From Lentzea californiensis (GTDB lineage: Bacteria > Actinomycetota > Actinomycetes > Mycobacteriales > Pseudonocardiaceae), in contig NZ_JANBBE010000008.1 in the NCBI RefSeq assembly GCF_024648825.1, positions 248,001-312,000 on the forward strand: a stretch of DNA of 64,000 bases, given 5' to 3'. Within the stretch, counting starts at the first letter, position 1, and every line of letters begins with the position of its first letter. The notes under the pieces are model-generated. The model made no database searches and was not told the DNA's origin. It worked only from the letters and a program-made list of their open reading frames with translations. Of the stretch, positions 50,649-59,657 are shown piece by piece. The translations under genes and the position numbers were made by a program.

Positions 50649-51785
50649 TCACGCCCTGAGGGCGTACTCGGTGAACTGACCGGCGATCCTGAACCCCAGA
50701 CGCCGGTAGACGGTCTCGCCGTCCTCAGAGGCCTGCAGGACGGCAATGCGGTACCCCTCGGCGCGTGCGGTGCGCAACGCGGCCACGGTGATGGCACCGC
50801 CGTAGCCTCTCCGGCGATCTCCGGCGAGGGTCGCGATGTTGTAGATCCCGGCGACGCCCGCGTGCAGGAACACCTCCGCCGTGCACACTGCCCGGCCGTC
50901 CACGTACCCGACGAGGTAGCGCGCCTGGCTGGTCAACGCGTGCGGTGCGGCCTCGGCGTAGAAGCGGCGGACCGTTTCGGCGGGCGGATCCCAGTTGGCG
51001 GCGAGGATCACGGCGTAGTCGGCGAGTTCCGCCTCCTTGGTCACCCGGCGGATCTTCAACCCCTCGACGCGTGGCTCGGGCAGAGCGGCGTCGGCGAGGT
51101 CCATCCACATCGCGGCCTCGGTCTCCGCCGCCGCGATGCCGGACTGCACCAGCACCGGGCCGAGGTCGGCCGGTGTGGAGGCAGGGCCCACCCACCACGA
51201 GGAAGGCCTCCTGATCGACCGCAGGGTCTCGGCGACGCGGACCTCGACGTTCGACGTGGTGAACCGGGCCGCCGCGACGATGTTGAACGTGTCGTCGTCC
51301 AGGCCGCTGTCCGCGACCAGCAGGTCGTCCGTCTCGACGACGGTCGCGCGCGGCAGGTGGCGGTGGAGGTGGCACGCGTGCTCGGCGAGGTTCTGCTCCA
51401 TGCCCGTCAGCAACGCGGCGTTGATCCGCCGCGACGGGTCGTCGGCGGGCTCGGTCAGGTCGTACTCGTCGACCTCCACCGTCGCTCCGACCGCGGCGAG
51501 GAACTCGACGGCCTCGGCCGGGAGCGACCAGCCGGCACCTTCCCGGCCGGCGCTGTCGCGGAAGTGGCGCACCACGACCAGGCTCGCCGTCACGCCGGGA
51601 TCGGCGGTGAGCGCGACGAGCTCGTCGCGGACGGGTTTCAGCCGGTCGACGAGGTGCTGGACCTGTTCGTCGACGCGGCCGAAGCCCCGCTCCACGACCC
51701 TCCACGGCTTCTCGTCGGGCTCGATCGCGAGCCGGACCGGCCTGTCGGTCGTCAGGGCGAAGTAGCTGTACTGCTCAACACGCAC
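50649..51785 (-). CDS. DUF4279-GNAT fusion protein
   Basis: The 378-aa protein has two parts. Residues 1-140 (QYSYFALTTDRPVRLAIEPD, GWSLPAEAVEFLAAVGATVE) look like DUF4279. The C-terminal 150 residues are a GNAT domain (TSQARYLVGYVDGRAVCTAE, GIYNIATLAGDRRRGYGGAI, YRRLGFRIAGQFTEYALRA). The middle (TFNIVAAARFTTSNVEVRVA, WWVGPASTPADLGPVL) also resembles the degenerate first half of double GNAT proteins. Substrate unknown. Confidence 0.75.
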   Translation of the reverse strand: MRVEQYSYFALTTDRPVRLAIEPDEKPWRVVERGFGRVDEQVQHLVDRLKPVRDELVALTADPGVTASLVVVRHFRDSAGREGAGWSLPAEAVEFLAAVGATVEVDEYDLTEPADDPSRRINAALLTGMEQNLAEHACHLHRHLPRATVVETDDLLVADSGLDDDTFNIVAAARFTTSNVEVRVAETLRSIRRPSSWWVGPASTPADLGPVLVQSGIAAAETEAAMWMDLADAALPEPRVEGLKIRRVTKEAELADYAVILAANWDPPAETVRRFYAEAAPHALTSQARYLVGYVDGRAVCTAEVFLHAGVAGIYNIATLAGDRRRGYGGAITVAALRTARAEGYRIAVLQASEDGETVYRRLGFRIAGQFTEYALRA

Positions 51786-51806
51786 ACGGCCATCTGACCA
51801 CGCCGG

Positions 51807-52979
51807 TCAGCACTGGGCGACGGGCTGGGCCTTCAGCAACGGCTCGTCGGCGCGGGCGTCCAGCAACAACGGCACCAGAGCGCGGGCCTCCTGCTTCAGC
51901 GGCACGATGCGGTCGCCGCCCCGCAGGTACTGGGACTTGACGCCGTGCAGAGCCAGTTCGTCCTGCACGTCGCGGTACTGCGCCCCGGTCAGCACATACC
52001 CGCACGGAGGCGTCGCCACGACGTCCGAGGGGTCAGGCGCCTGGTTGTCCGCCCCGCCGAAGTAGATCGGACCGGACCGCACCGCGCGCGACTGAGCGGT
52101 GGCGGCCTCGATGGCGGAACGGTTCGAGCCGACGAACGACTGCGTGCCGTCCAGCGCCTTCAGGTGCGAGTCGACGCGGAAGAGCGGCGTGTTGTCGACG
52201 TTGGTCTCGACCAGCAGGCCCATGCCGTGCTTCAACCCGCCAGTGTTGCGCAGGATGCGTTCCTGGCCGTCGCCCGCGACCTGGCGGACGGGCTCGCCGG
52301 TCACCGGGTCGACGTAGATGCCGTACACGCCGGACGTCCGGCCTGCCGCCTCCACAGAAGGCCTGACGTAGGAGCGGGAGAGCGTCTCGGACAGGTCGTG
52401 CACGCCGTCAGCGACGTTGAGGTTGCGCGGCCACAGCCAGAGGACGTCCTTCACGTAGTAGGGCGCGGAAGGGCCGAACTCGTGCAGGTCGTGGATGACG
52501 TCGGGCTGCCAGTCGCGGATCACGGAGGCCATCGCGCGTGCTTCGGCGGTGCGGAGCAGCAGGTGGTCGCGGTTGATGTCGATGCCGGCCGAGTTGCCGC
52601 GGGTGTCGGCCGCGCGGCCGTCCGGGTTGGCGTTCGGCACGAACAGGTAGGTCGTGCCGGACGAGCGCGGCAGGGAACGCATGCGGATCAGGCACGCCTC
52701 GCGGCCGGCGGGTTCGTCGCCGTGCTGGGAGCAGATGAGAAGAACCACCGTGCGCGCGGAGCGGGAGCCCACGCGCACGAGCTGGATGGGACGGCCTTGG
52801 GCGGTCGTCCCGATCTGGGAAACAGGCAGGCCCGTGGCGCGCAGGTAGGCCTGTTCCTCGGACTCGGTGGTCCACTTGCCGGTGAGCTCGAATCCGGTTC
52901 GCGGCGCGGGCGCGGCGACGGCCGGAACGGCTGCCAGCGACGAGACGGCGGTCAGCAGAGCGATCAACAGTCCCCTCAT
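51807..52979 (-). CDS. Secreted M14-family zinc carboxypeptidase
   Basis: The 390-aa protein has a signal peptide (MRGLLIALLTAVSSLAAVPA). Then follows an M14 domain with zinc ligands His and Glu in CSQHGDEPAGRE and the third His in VIHDLHEFGPSAP, and substrate-binding NANPDGRAADTRGNSAGIDINRD split by the usual Asn-Arg pair. It should hydrolyse peptides outside the cell. It is translated after the PnuC-like gene with a four-base overlap, an unexpected pairing. Confidence 0.88.
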   Translation of the reverse strand: MRGLLIALLTAVSSLAAVPAVAAPAPRTGFELTGKWTTESEEQAYLRATGLPVSQIGTTAQGRPIQLVRVGSRSARTVVLLICSQHGDEPAGREACLIRMRSLPRSSGTTYLFVPNANPDGRAADTRGNSAGIDINRDHLLLRTAEARAMASVIRDWQPDVIHDLHEFGPSAPYYVKDVLWLWPRNLNVADGVHDLSETLSRSYVRPSVEAAGRTSGVYGIYVDPVTGEPVRQVAGDGQERILRNTGGLKHGMGLLVETNVDNTPLFRVDSHLKALDGTQSFVGSNRSAIEAATAQSRAVRSGPIYFGGADNQAPDPSDVVATPPCGYVLTGAQYRDVQDELALHGVKSQYLRGGDRIVPLKQEARALVPLLLDARADEPLLKAQPVAQC

Positions 52980-53599
52980 AGAGGAGACTTTGCCGCCTGT
53001 GTCAAACGGCGGGCGGTGCGGTTCCAGTCGACGAAACCGTGGACCACCAGGCCCGCGAAGATCACGTAGACGAACGCGCTGAAGTACAGGCCCGACTGGA
53101 TCTGCAGCGGCACGCCGACGGCGTCGACCGCGAGCCACACCAGCCAGAACTCCACCAGCCCGAGGCCCTGCAGGGCGAAGGCCAGGATCGTGCCGATGAA
53201 GATCGCGGCGTCCGGCCACGGCGCCCACGAGGCGTCCAGCGCGTCCAGGACCAGCGCGAACGCGACGGTGCCCACGACGAAGGCGCCGACGATTGCGAGC
53301 CGTTCGCGCGGGGAACCCTTGCGCACCACCACGCCGAAGACCGGGTCGCGGCGGCGCACCCACGCGTACCAGCCGTAGACGGCGATCGCACCGACGGCGA
53401 CCTGCCTGGTGGCCAGGCCGCCCAGGTGCGCCGACAGGTAGACGGTGAAGAGGAGCGCGACCGAGACCAGCTGAACGGGCCAGGTCAAGAGTGAACGGCG
53501 CTGTGCCAGGAACACGACCGCGAGCGCCAGCACCTGCCCGACCAGCTCCGTGTACGCGATCTTCTGGCCGAAGATCGTCAGTCCCATCTCGTACCACAC
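52976..53599 (-). CDS. pnuC: PnuC-like nicotinamide riboside transporter
   Basis: The 207-aa protein has about seven membrane segments and PnuC features: YTELVGQVLALAVVFLAQRR, TWPVQLVSVALLFTVYLSAH, YGWYAWVRR and LVEFWLVWLAVDAVGVPLQI. It takes up nicotinamide riboside or a related vitamin precursor. GTG at 53599 (or ATG at 53587) starts it. No riboswitch or NAD regulator site is obvious in the short intergenic region. Confidence 0.85.
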   Translation of the reverse strand: MWYEMGLTIFGQKIAYTELVGQVLALAVVFLAQRRSLLTWPVQLVSVALLFTVYLSAHLGGLATRQVAVGAIAVYGWYAWVRRRDPVFGVVVRKGSPRERLAIVGAFVVGTVAFALVLDALDASWAPWPDAAIFIGTILAFALQGLGLVEFWLVWLAVDAVGVPLQIQSGLYFSAFVYVIFAGLVVHGFVDWNRTARRLTQAAKSPL

Positions 53600-53642
53600 G
53601 GCTTGTTCCCCCGCGGTTCAGTCGCAGTACACCGGTGTTCCC

Positions 53643-53654
53643 TACGGTCCCACC
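53643..53654 (+). promoter_or_regulatory. Leaderless promoter -10 of the phytase gene
   Basis: TACGGT at 53643-53648, six bases, then the ATG at 53655. No ribosome binding site is present. Confidence 0.5.
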
Positions 53655-54743
53655 ATGTCATCTTCCTTAGCACTGGCGCTCGTGCCTTTGTTCCTCACCG
53701 CCCCCGCGACGCCCGTCATCACACCGACGGTCATCACGCAGACGTTCGAGGAGCCCGCCGACGCGGACGACCCCGCCATCTGGGTGAACCCACGCAACAC
53801 CGAACGCAGTGTGGTCCTGGGCACGCTGAAGGAAGGCGGCCTGGCTGCGTTCGACCTCAACGGCCGCACGATCGGCGTCCACCCGGCACCGCTGCCGCCG
53901 GCGCCGGACGCGAAGCCGGGCCGCTTCAACAACGTCGACGTGCTCGGCGACCTGGCCTTCGTCAGCGACCGCGGCCGTGACCGCATCCGGGTGTTCCAAG
54001 TGGACGAACGCGGCGTGCGGGACGTCACGAACCCGGCCACCAAGCCGGTGTTCTCCAAGACCGAGGCCGAGGTCGACGACCAGCACACGGTCTACGGCCT
54101 GGCCGCCGGACGCGTCGGCAGCAAGGATGTCGTCGTCACCAGCCGCCGCAACGAGACCAGCATCGCGCTCCTGCAGGTCGTGAAGGGTGACCGGTACGAC
54201 ACCAGGAAGGTGTCCACTCTGGACCTGCCGAGCACCTTCACCCTTCCGGACGGCGAGCAGTGGACCGTGTGCGGCGAGCCCGGTGAGGGCCCGCAGGTCG
54301 AGGGCATGGTGATCGACGAACGCACGAACACCCTGTACGCCGCCCAGGAGGACGTCGGCATCTGGCGCATCCCGTTGCGGAGCAACGGCTTCGGCAAACC
54401 TCAGCTCGTCGACAAGGTCCGCACGTGGGGCGCGCCGCAGAAGTACAACCCCGAGACCGAGGAGTGCGAGGCGGACGGCCCGAACCCCGGCTTCGGCGGC
54501 AAGTGGCTCGAAGCGGACGCCGAGGGCCTCACGATCGCGGACGACGTGCTGCTCGCGTCCAGCCAGGGTGACTCGCGGTTCGTCGCCTACCGCAAGGCGG
54601 ACATGAAGCCGCTGCAGGACTTCAAGGTCGACGGCGTCGAGCACTCCGACGGCGCCGACATCGTGCTGGGCAAGCTCAACCTGCTCGTCGTCCACGACGG
54701 AGAACGCCCGAACGGCACCGGATTCGCGTTCATCAGGTTCTAG
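53655..54743 (+). CDS. Beta-propeller phytase
   Basis: The 362-aa protein starts with a signal peptide (SSSLALALVPLFLTAPATPV). It shows the phytase repeats: DADDPAIWVNPRNTERSVVL, GRFNNVDVLGDLAFVSDRGR, EGMVIDERTNTLYAAQEDVG and DAEGLTIADDVLLASSQGDS. It releases phosphate from phytate outside the cell in a calcium-dependent way. The leaderless start (TACGGT six bases before ATG) is notable. Confidence 0.9.
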   Translation: MSSSLALALVPLFLTAPATPVITPTVITQTFEEPADADDPAIWVNPRNTERSVVLGTLKEGGLAAFDLNGRTIGVHPAPLPPAPDAKPGRFNNVDVLGDLAFVSDRGRDRIRVFQVDERGVRDVTNPATKPVFSKTEAEVDDQHTVYGLAAGRVGSKDVVVTSRRNETSIALLQVVKGDRYDTRKVSTLDLPSTFTLPDGEQWTVCGEPGEGPQVEGMVIDERTNTLYAAQEDVGIWRIPLRSNGFGKPQLVDKVRTWGAPQKYNPETEECEADGPNPGFGGKWLEADAEGLTIADDVLLASSQGDSRFVAYRKADMKPLQDFKVDGVEHSDGADIVLGKLNLLVVHDGERPNGTGFAFIRF

Positions 54744-54752
54744 TGGCGCCAT

Positions 54753-54764
54753 TAGTCTGTCCGG
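54753..54764 (+). promoter_or_regulatory. Leaderless promoter -10 of the AlkZ-like gene
   Basis: TAGTCT at 54753-54758, six bases, then the ATG at 54765. The hexamer lies just after the phytase stop. Confidence 0.5.
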
Positions 54765-55811
54765 ATGGGGACAACGCTCAGCCAGGACCAGCTCAACAGA
54801 GCACTGATCGAACGCCAGATGCTGCGCGAGCGCGCCGACCTGAGCGCGCTCGCCACCATCGAGCACCTCTTCGGCATCCAGGCGCAGGAGCCGAAGTCGC
54901 CCTACGTCGGTCTATGGACCCGTCTCCAGAACTTCCAGCCGAAAGAGCTCGAAGACCTCCTGACCAACCGCGAAGCCGTCCGCATGCTGCTGATGCGCGG
55001 CACGATCCACCTGGTCAGCGCACGGGACGCGCTCGGTCTGCGCCCCCACACCCAGCTCAAGCTCGACCGCGAACTGCAGAGCGGCCCGTTCGCCGCCCGT
55101 CTGAAGGGCCTGGACTTCGACGAGATCGCCGAGGCCGGCCGCAAGATCCTCGACGAGACCCCGCAGGGCACCGCGGAAGCCGGCAAGCAGCTCAAGGAAC
55201 GCTGGCCCGACCGCGAGCACACCGTCCTCGGCAACGCCCTGCGCAACAAGCTGGCCCTCGTCCAGCTCCCGCCGCGCGGCCTGTGGCACAGCAGCGGCAG
55301 GGCCGTCTGCACCACCGTCGAGAACTGGCTGGGCCGGCCTCAGCAGGCGATGGACAGGCAAGAGCTGGTTCTGCGCTACCTGAAGGCTTTCGGCCCGGCG
55401 ACGGTGATGGACGCGCAGCAGTGGTCGGGTCTCACCAGGCTCGGCGAGGTCTTCCAGCAGCTCGAGCCCGGCCTCGTGACGTTCCGCAACGAGGCGGGCA
55501 AGGAGCTCTTCGACCTCCCCGACGCCCCGCGCCCCGACCCGGAAACCCCTGTCCCGGTGCGGCTCCTGCCCGAGTTCGACAACATCCTGCTCGCCCACGC
55601 CGACCGCAGGAGGGTCATCGCGGACGACCGGCTCGGCGTCGTCATCGGCGGCAAGCCCACGGTCCTCGTCGACGGCTACGTCGTCGCCACCTGGGCCGTC
55701 TCCAAGGAGCGCGCGATTTCCGTCGACTACATCGACGAGCAGCCGAGGAGCAGGCAGAAGGCGGTCGCCGAGGAGTGCGACCGCCTTCAGGACTGGATGA
55801 GGAGGAACTAG
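54765..55811 (+). CDS. AlkZ-like winged-helix DNA-binding protein (HTH_42)
   Basis: The 348-aa protein belongs to the HTH_42 family of DNA glycosylases related to AlkZ and YcaQ: SALATIEHLFGIQAQEPKSP with a Gln39-Ala-Gln41 triad in the position of the catalytic QxQ/QxD motif, RGTIHLVSARDALGLRPHTQ and RLLPEFDNILLAHADRRRVI. Members remove bulky alkylated bases or unhook crosslinks, and several protect antibiotic producers. Here it lies among housekeeping genes far from the cluster. The 3' end overlaps the convergent gene by 4 bp. Confidence 0.85.
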   Translation: MGTTLSQDQLNRALIERQMLRERADLSALATIEHLFGIQAQEPKSPYVGLWTRLQNFQPKELEDLLTNREAVRMLLMRGTIHLVSARDALGLRPHTQLKLDRELQSGPFAARLKGLDFDEIAEAGRKILDETPQGTAEAGKQLKERWPDREHTVLGNALRNKLALVQLPPRGLWHSSGRAVCTTVENWLGRPQQAMDRQELVLRYLKAFGPATVMDAQQWSGLTRLGEVFQQLEPGLVTFRNEAGKELFDLPDAPRPDPETPVPVRLLPEFDNILLAHADRRRVIADDRLGVVIGGKPTVLVDGYVVATWAVSKERAISVDYIDEQPRSRQKAVAEECDRLQDWMRRN

Positions 55812-56851
55812 GCGGCGAGGTCGACGTGCGCGCCGTCACCGACGACCAGCCGGTGCTGGCGCGCGGAGCCGACGCGGGCCCGGCGCCCGATCAACGAGGT
55901 CTCGATGCCGGAGACGTTGTGCACGGTGGCCTCGTTCAGCACGATCGAGTCGGCCAGCCCGGAGTCGACGATCCGGCAGTCCGCGCCGATGGACGTGTAC
56001 GGCCCGATGATCGACTCCTCGACCAGCGTCCCGGCACCGATGATCGCGGGCCCGACGATGCACGACCGCACCACGCGCGCACCCTCCTCGACCACGACGT
56101 CACCGATCAGCCGCGACTCGTCGTCGACGATGCCCTGGATGTCCGTCCGCAGCCCCATCAGCAGCTCGCGGTTGCACTCCAGCACGTCCTCGACCTTGCC
56201 GGTGTCCTTCCAGAACCCCGAGTACATCCGCGCCCGCACGTCGCGTTCGTGCGTCACCAGCCACTGCAGCGCGTCGGTGATCTCGAACTCGCCGCGCCAC
56301 GACGGTTCGATCGCGTCGACGGCGGCGTGGATCGCGGGCGTGAAGAAGTACACGCCGATCATCGCGAGATCGCTGCGCGGCTCCTGCGGGTGCTCGATCA
56401 ACCGCGTCACGCGCGAGTTCTCGTCCACCTCCGCGACGCCGTACAGCCGCGGGTCCTCCACCTTGTCCACGAGCACCTGCGCGGACGGCCTCAGCCGCGC
56501 GAACTCGTCGGCGATCTGGCCGATGCCCTCGACCAGCACGTTGTCACCCATGTACATCACGAAGTCGTCGTCACCGAGGAACGGCCGGGCGATCCGCACG
56601 CAGTGCGCCAGGCCCAGAGCGACGTCCTGCTGGATGTAGGTGATCGAGACCCCCAGGTACGAGCCGTCGCCGAACAGCTCGGAGATCTCCTGGGCACCGT
56701 CGCCGACGACGATGCCGATGTCGGTGATGCCGACGTCCCGCAGGTTCTCCACGACGTACTCGAGCACCGGCTTGTTCGCGATGGGGACGATCTGTCGAGG
56801 CAGCGAGTATCCGGCCGGGCGTACGCCCGCGGACAGCACAAGGGCTTTCAT
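55808..56851 (-). CDS. RmlA-like sugar nucleotidyltransferase with altered signature loop
   Basis: The 347-aa protein follows long glucose-1-phosphate thymidylyltransferases (StrD type): VPIANKPVLEYVVENLRDVG, YIQQDVALGLAHCVRIARPF, MYMGDNVLVEGI and a left-handed beta-helix C-terminus (IIGAGTLVEESIIGPYTSIG). The N-terminal nucleotide-binding loop, normally GGxGTRLRPxT, reads SAGVRPAGYSLPRQ: about four residues shorter and without the Gly-Thr-Arg. The protein may use another substrate or be regulatory. ATG at 56851. Confidence 0.82.
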   Translation of the reverse strand: MKALVLSAGVRPAGYSLPRQIVPIANKPVLEYVVENLRDVGITDIGIVVGDGAQEISELFGDGSYLGVSITYIQQDVALGLAHCVRIARPFLGDDDFVMYMGDNVLVEGIGQIADEFARLRPSAQVLVDKVEDPRLYGVAEVDENSRVTRLIEHPQEPRSDLAMIGVYFFTPAIHAAVDAIEPSWRGEFEITDALQWLVTHERDVRARMYSGFWKDTGKVEDVLECNRELLMGLRTDIQGIVDDESRLIGDVVVEEGARVVRSCIVGPAIIGAGTLVEESIIGPYTSIGADCRIVDSGLADSIVLNEATVHNVSGIETSLIGRRARVGSARQHRLVVGDGAHVDLAA

Positions 56852-56940
56852 AGGTCCTCCACCGCGACGGAACAGTTCGGGTGGACATGAGGCTGGGCGC
56901 GGGCACTGGACCGGAACTGGAGAACTGTCAGAACACCAGA

Positions 56941-56977
56941 AAGGGGCCCTGCGCAAGATGTTTGCGCAGGGCCCCTT
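56941..56977. terminator. Terminator of the channel-like gene
   Basis: A 16-bp perfect stem (AAGGGGCCCTGCGCAA and complement) with a five-base loop lies just past the minus-strand stop at 56992. Confidence 0.8.
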
Positions 56978-56991
56978 CCACGAGGTGAGAA

Positions 56992-57762
56992 TTACCTCTC
57001 GGACATCGGGGTGCCCGACGGAGGGGTGGCCATGTCACCCAGCCGGCCGCCCACGGTCTGCGGCATCTCCTGCGACGCGCGCGGCATCGGCGACTGGATC
57101 TGCGCCTCCTCCTGCGCGCGGGTCAGCCAGCCCTCCCAGCGCGACTGCATCGGGCGGACCAGGCCGCCGCCCACACCGATGACGATCACGCCGGCGATGG
57201 TGGCGAGCACCGCGATCAGGACCGGCATGGTCACCGAGATGGCGATGCCCAGCTGGTTGAGCGCCGCGATGATGCCGAGCGCCATCACGAAACCGTAGGT
57301 GATGTTGCCCATGAGCTTCGTGTACGAGCGCTGGCCCAGCGCACCGGTGACGAGACCCTTGAGCGCGGTGCCGATGGCCGACGCGACGATCACGAGCACC
57401 AGCGCGACGACGATGCGCGGCAGGTAAGCGATGACCTCGTTGAGCAGCGTGCTGACCGGGTTCGAGGCGCCGAAGACGCCGAACGCCAGCTGCAGCGCGA
57501 TGAGCAGCACGAAGTAGTACACGATCTTGGCGATCAGACCGGACGCGTCCATCGACGACTGCCGCATCGCGCCGTTGAGGCCCGACTTGTCGACGAGCTT
57601 CTCGAAACCGACGCGCTTGAGGAGGAACTGAACACCCTTGGCGAGTGCCTTGGCGATGAACCAGCCGATGACCAGAACGAGCAGGAAGCCGAGCAGCTTC
57701 GGCACGAACGTGGCGACCATCGCCCACGCCTGGCCCAGGCCCTCGGTGATTTGCGAGCCCAC
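56992..57762 (-). CDS. Membrane protein with conserved TM helix (MscS/CmpX-like)
   Basis: The 256-aa protein has four or five membrane segments. Among them is the conserved TM-helix repeat seen in CmpX and MscS-like proteins (LLGFLLVLVIGWFIAKALAK and LPRIVVALVLVIVASAIGTA), then a charged cytosolic tail. GTG at 57762 has AGGAGG just upstream. It may act in osmotic or envelope homeostasis. The family function is not firm. Confidence 0.8.
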   Translation of the reverse strand: MGSQITEGLGQAWAMVATFVPKLLGFLLVLVIGWFIAKALAKGVQFLLKRVGFEKLVDKSGLNGAMRQSSMDASGLIAKIVYYFVLLIALQLAFGVFGASNPVSTLLNEVIAYLPRIVVALVLVIVASAIGTALKGLVTGALGQRSYTKLMGNITYGFVMALGIIAALNQLGIAISVTMPVLIAVLATIAGVIVIGVGGGLVRPMQSRWEGWLTRAQEEAQIQSPMPRASQEMPQTVGGRLGDMATPPSGTPMSER

Positions 57763-57927
57763 GGGCCCTCCTAGAACAAAGTTGCGGTGAGTGAGATCAG
57801 ACGCGGTGATCGTTTCGTGGATCACACCGCTCCACAACTTCGACACTGCTACACGAAAGGGTGGCTGACGTGGATTTTTGTCGCAATACAGTCCAGAGTG
57901 GAACTACCGGTGGGGACCGGGGAGAGG

Positions 57928-57960
57928 GAAGCGCCCGCCACGCTCCGTGGCGGGCGCTTC
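57928..57960 (-). terminator. Terminator of the secreted hydrolase gene
   Basis: A 15-bp perfect stem (GAAGCGCCCGCCACG and complement) with loop CTC lies 19 bp past the minus-strand stop at 57980. The rest of 57763-57927 holds the promoter of the channel-like gene and no ORF I can support. Confidence 0.8.
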
Positions 57961-57979
57961 CACATTTCCAAGCCCTGAC

Positions 57980-59536
57980 CTAAGGCCTCGCGGAGAAGCC
58001 GCGGCCGTCCAGATAGGTCTGCATCCCCTCCGGTGACAACGTCGGCGCGGCGCCTCCCTGACCGTCCTTCGGCACCTCGGGCCTGGGGTCGCCGGTGCAC
58101 TCGGAACTGCTGCCCGGCAGCGCCCCGTCGACCAGGTACCGGTTGACCTTGTCGTCGACGCACTTGTTGCCGCCGTTGTAGAGGCCGTGCTTGCCCTCGT
58201 CGGTGACGGTGATCAGGTTGTGCCCGAGGCGCCGCGCCATCGCCGGTCCGCTCGCGTACTGGGTCTGCGTGTCGCCCTCGGACTGCACGACGACGCCGAT
58301 CGGGTAGCCGTTGCGCCCGATCTTGACCGGCGGCTCCGGCGGCGTGAACGAGCGGAAGGTGCACGTCATGGGCGCGGCCCGCACGATGCCGAAGCCGTAC
58401 GGGTAGCGGTCGCGGAACATCCGCATGTCCTCGTAGTAGTTGTGCAGGTCGGTCGGCCAGTCCGACTCGCAGGTGACGGTGTCGAAGACGCCCGACCGCA
58501 GTTCGTCCAGGCCGGTCCTCGCGAGCACCTGGCCCGCCTTGGCGCCCTCGGCGTTCGCCGGCTGCTCCCCCGACCGCAGCTTGGTCACGATCGACGCCAG
58601 GTCCGACCACAGTGGACGGTAGCGGGCACCGACGCCCATCGCGCCGTCGAAGGAGGACCGGTTGTGCTCGCCGACCGGCGTCGCGTGCAGCTTCGCGGCG
58701 ACCTTCTCGACCTCGGCCAGCACCTCGTCACGCGACTTGCCCAGCCCGAACTTCTCGTTGCGCTCCCCCACCCACGACGCCCACGTCTCGACGTCCTTGC
58801 GGTAGGCGATGGCCTGCTGGCGGAACTGCTCGTGCCAGATCCACTCCGGGTGCACGGCCGAGTCGAGCACGCTGCGGTCGAGCCGGTTCGGGAACAGCGT
58901 CCCGTACACCGCGCCCAGGTACGTGCCGTAGGAGTAGCCCAGGTAGTTGATCTTCTGCTCGCCCAGCACGGCGCGCACCACGTCCATGTCCCTCGCGGTG
59001 TTCGCGGTGCTGATGAACTGCCGGATCCCGCCGGCGGACTTCTGACAGGCCTCCTCGGCCTCGCGCGCCTCGGCGGCCCACTTGCCGAACTCGCCGTCCG
59101 CCGGCCGTGACTCCGGCGCGGCGATCGCGGGCGCGGCCCGGCAGTTCAGCGCCGTCGAACCGCCGACGCCGCGCGGGTCGATGCCGATCAGGTCGTAGAC
59201 CTGGACGAGCTCGGACTTCCCGAGGAACAGCGGCAGGCCGAGCCCTGATCCACCGGGTCCACCCGGATTGGTGAACAGCACACCACGCCGGCGATCGGCC
59301 GCCACGGCCTTCTTGCGGCTGATCGTCAGGTTGATCTTGTCGCCTGCCGGTTTGGTGTAGTCGAGCGGCGCGATGAGCCTCGCGCACTCCAGCTCGGCGA
59401 GCTTTCCCTGGCACGGCGCCCACTTGACCGGCTGGGAGTGGAACTCGACGAGTGGATCGGGTGGATCGGCGGAGGCGGCCGTGCTCGTGGTCAGGAGAGC
59501 GACGACCCCTAGGGCGAGTGCCGGGAACCTACGCAA
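57980..59536 (-). CDS. Secreted TAP-like alpha/beta hydrolase (peptidase)
   Basis: The 518-aa protein has a signal peptide (RRFPALALGVVALLTTSTAA) when started at TTG 59536, which has GGAGG seven bases upstream. ATG at 59563 is an alternative with a poorer site. The catalytic set is intact: oxyanion FTNPGGPGGSGLG, nucleophile Ser in YLGYSYGTYLGAVYG, Asp region VVQSEGDTQTQY and His in DEGKHGLYNG. The family (SlpD/E, tripeptidyl aminopeptidases) cleaves short peptides outside the cell. It serves as the active reference for the Ala variant at 9536. Confidence 0.9.
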   Translation of the reverse strand: MRRFPALALGVVALLTTSTAASADPPDPLVEFHSQPVKWAPCQGKLAELECARLIAPLDYTKPAGDKINLTISRKKAVAADRRRGVLFTNPGGPGGSGLGLPLFLGKSELVQVYDLIGIDPRGVGGSTALNCRAAPAIAAPESRPADGEFGKWAAEAREAEEACQKSAGGIRQFISTANTARDMDVVRAVLGEQKINYLGYSYGTYLGAVYGTLFPNRLDRSVLDSAVHPEWIWHEQFRQQAIAYRKDVETWASWVGERNEKFGLGKSRDEVLAEVEKVAAKLHATPVGEHNRSSFDGAMGVGARYRPLWSDLASIVTKLRSGEQPANAEGAKAGQVLARTGLDELRSGVFDTVTCESDWPTDLHNYYEDMRMFRDRYPYGFGIVRAAPMTCTFRSFTPPEPPVKIGRNGYPIGVVVQSEGDTQTQYASGPAMARRLGHNLITVTDEGKHGLYNGGNKCVDDKVNRYLVDGALPGSSSECTGDPRPEVPKDGQGGAAPTLSPEGMQTYLDGRGFSARP

Positions 59537-59645
59537 GACGAAACCTCCGCACCGGACGAACATGACCTCTGCTGCCCGAAGGTAGGACTGTTCATTCAGG
59601 TACATGGGTTCTGTCACCCATCCCGGTGATGTCCGCTCGAACGCC

Positions 59646-59657
59646 TAAGCTGCGGGT
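59646..59657 (+). promoter_or_regulatory. Leaderless promoter -10 of fasR
   Basis: TAAGCT at 59646-59651, six bases, then the ATG at 59658. No ribosome binding site is visible. Confidence 0.5.

Noticed and set aside
54765..55811. AlkZ-like protein as self-resistance to a DNA-alkylating product of the cluster
   Set aside because: It is about 20 kb from the cluster among housekeeping genes, and HTH_42 proteins are common in actinomycetes. Nothing links it to the pathway.
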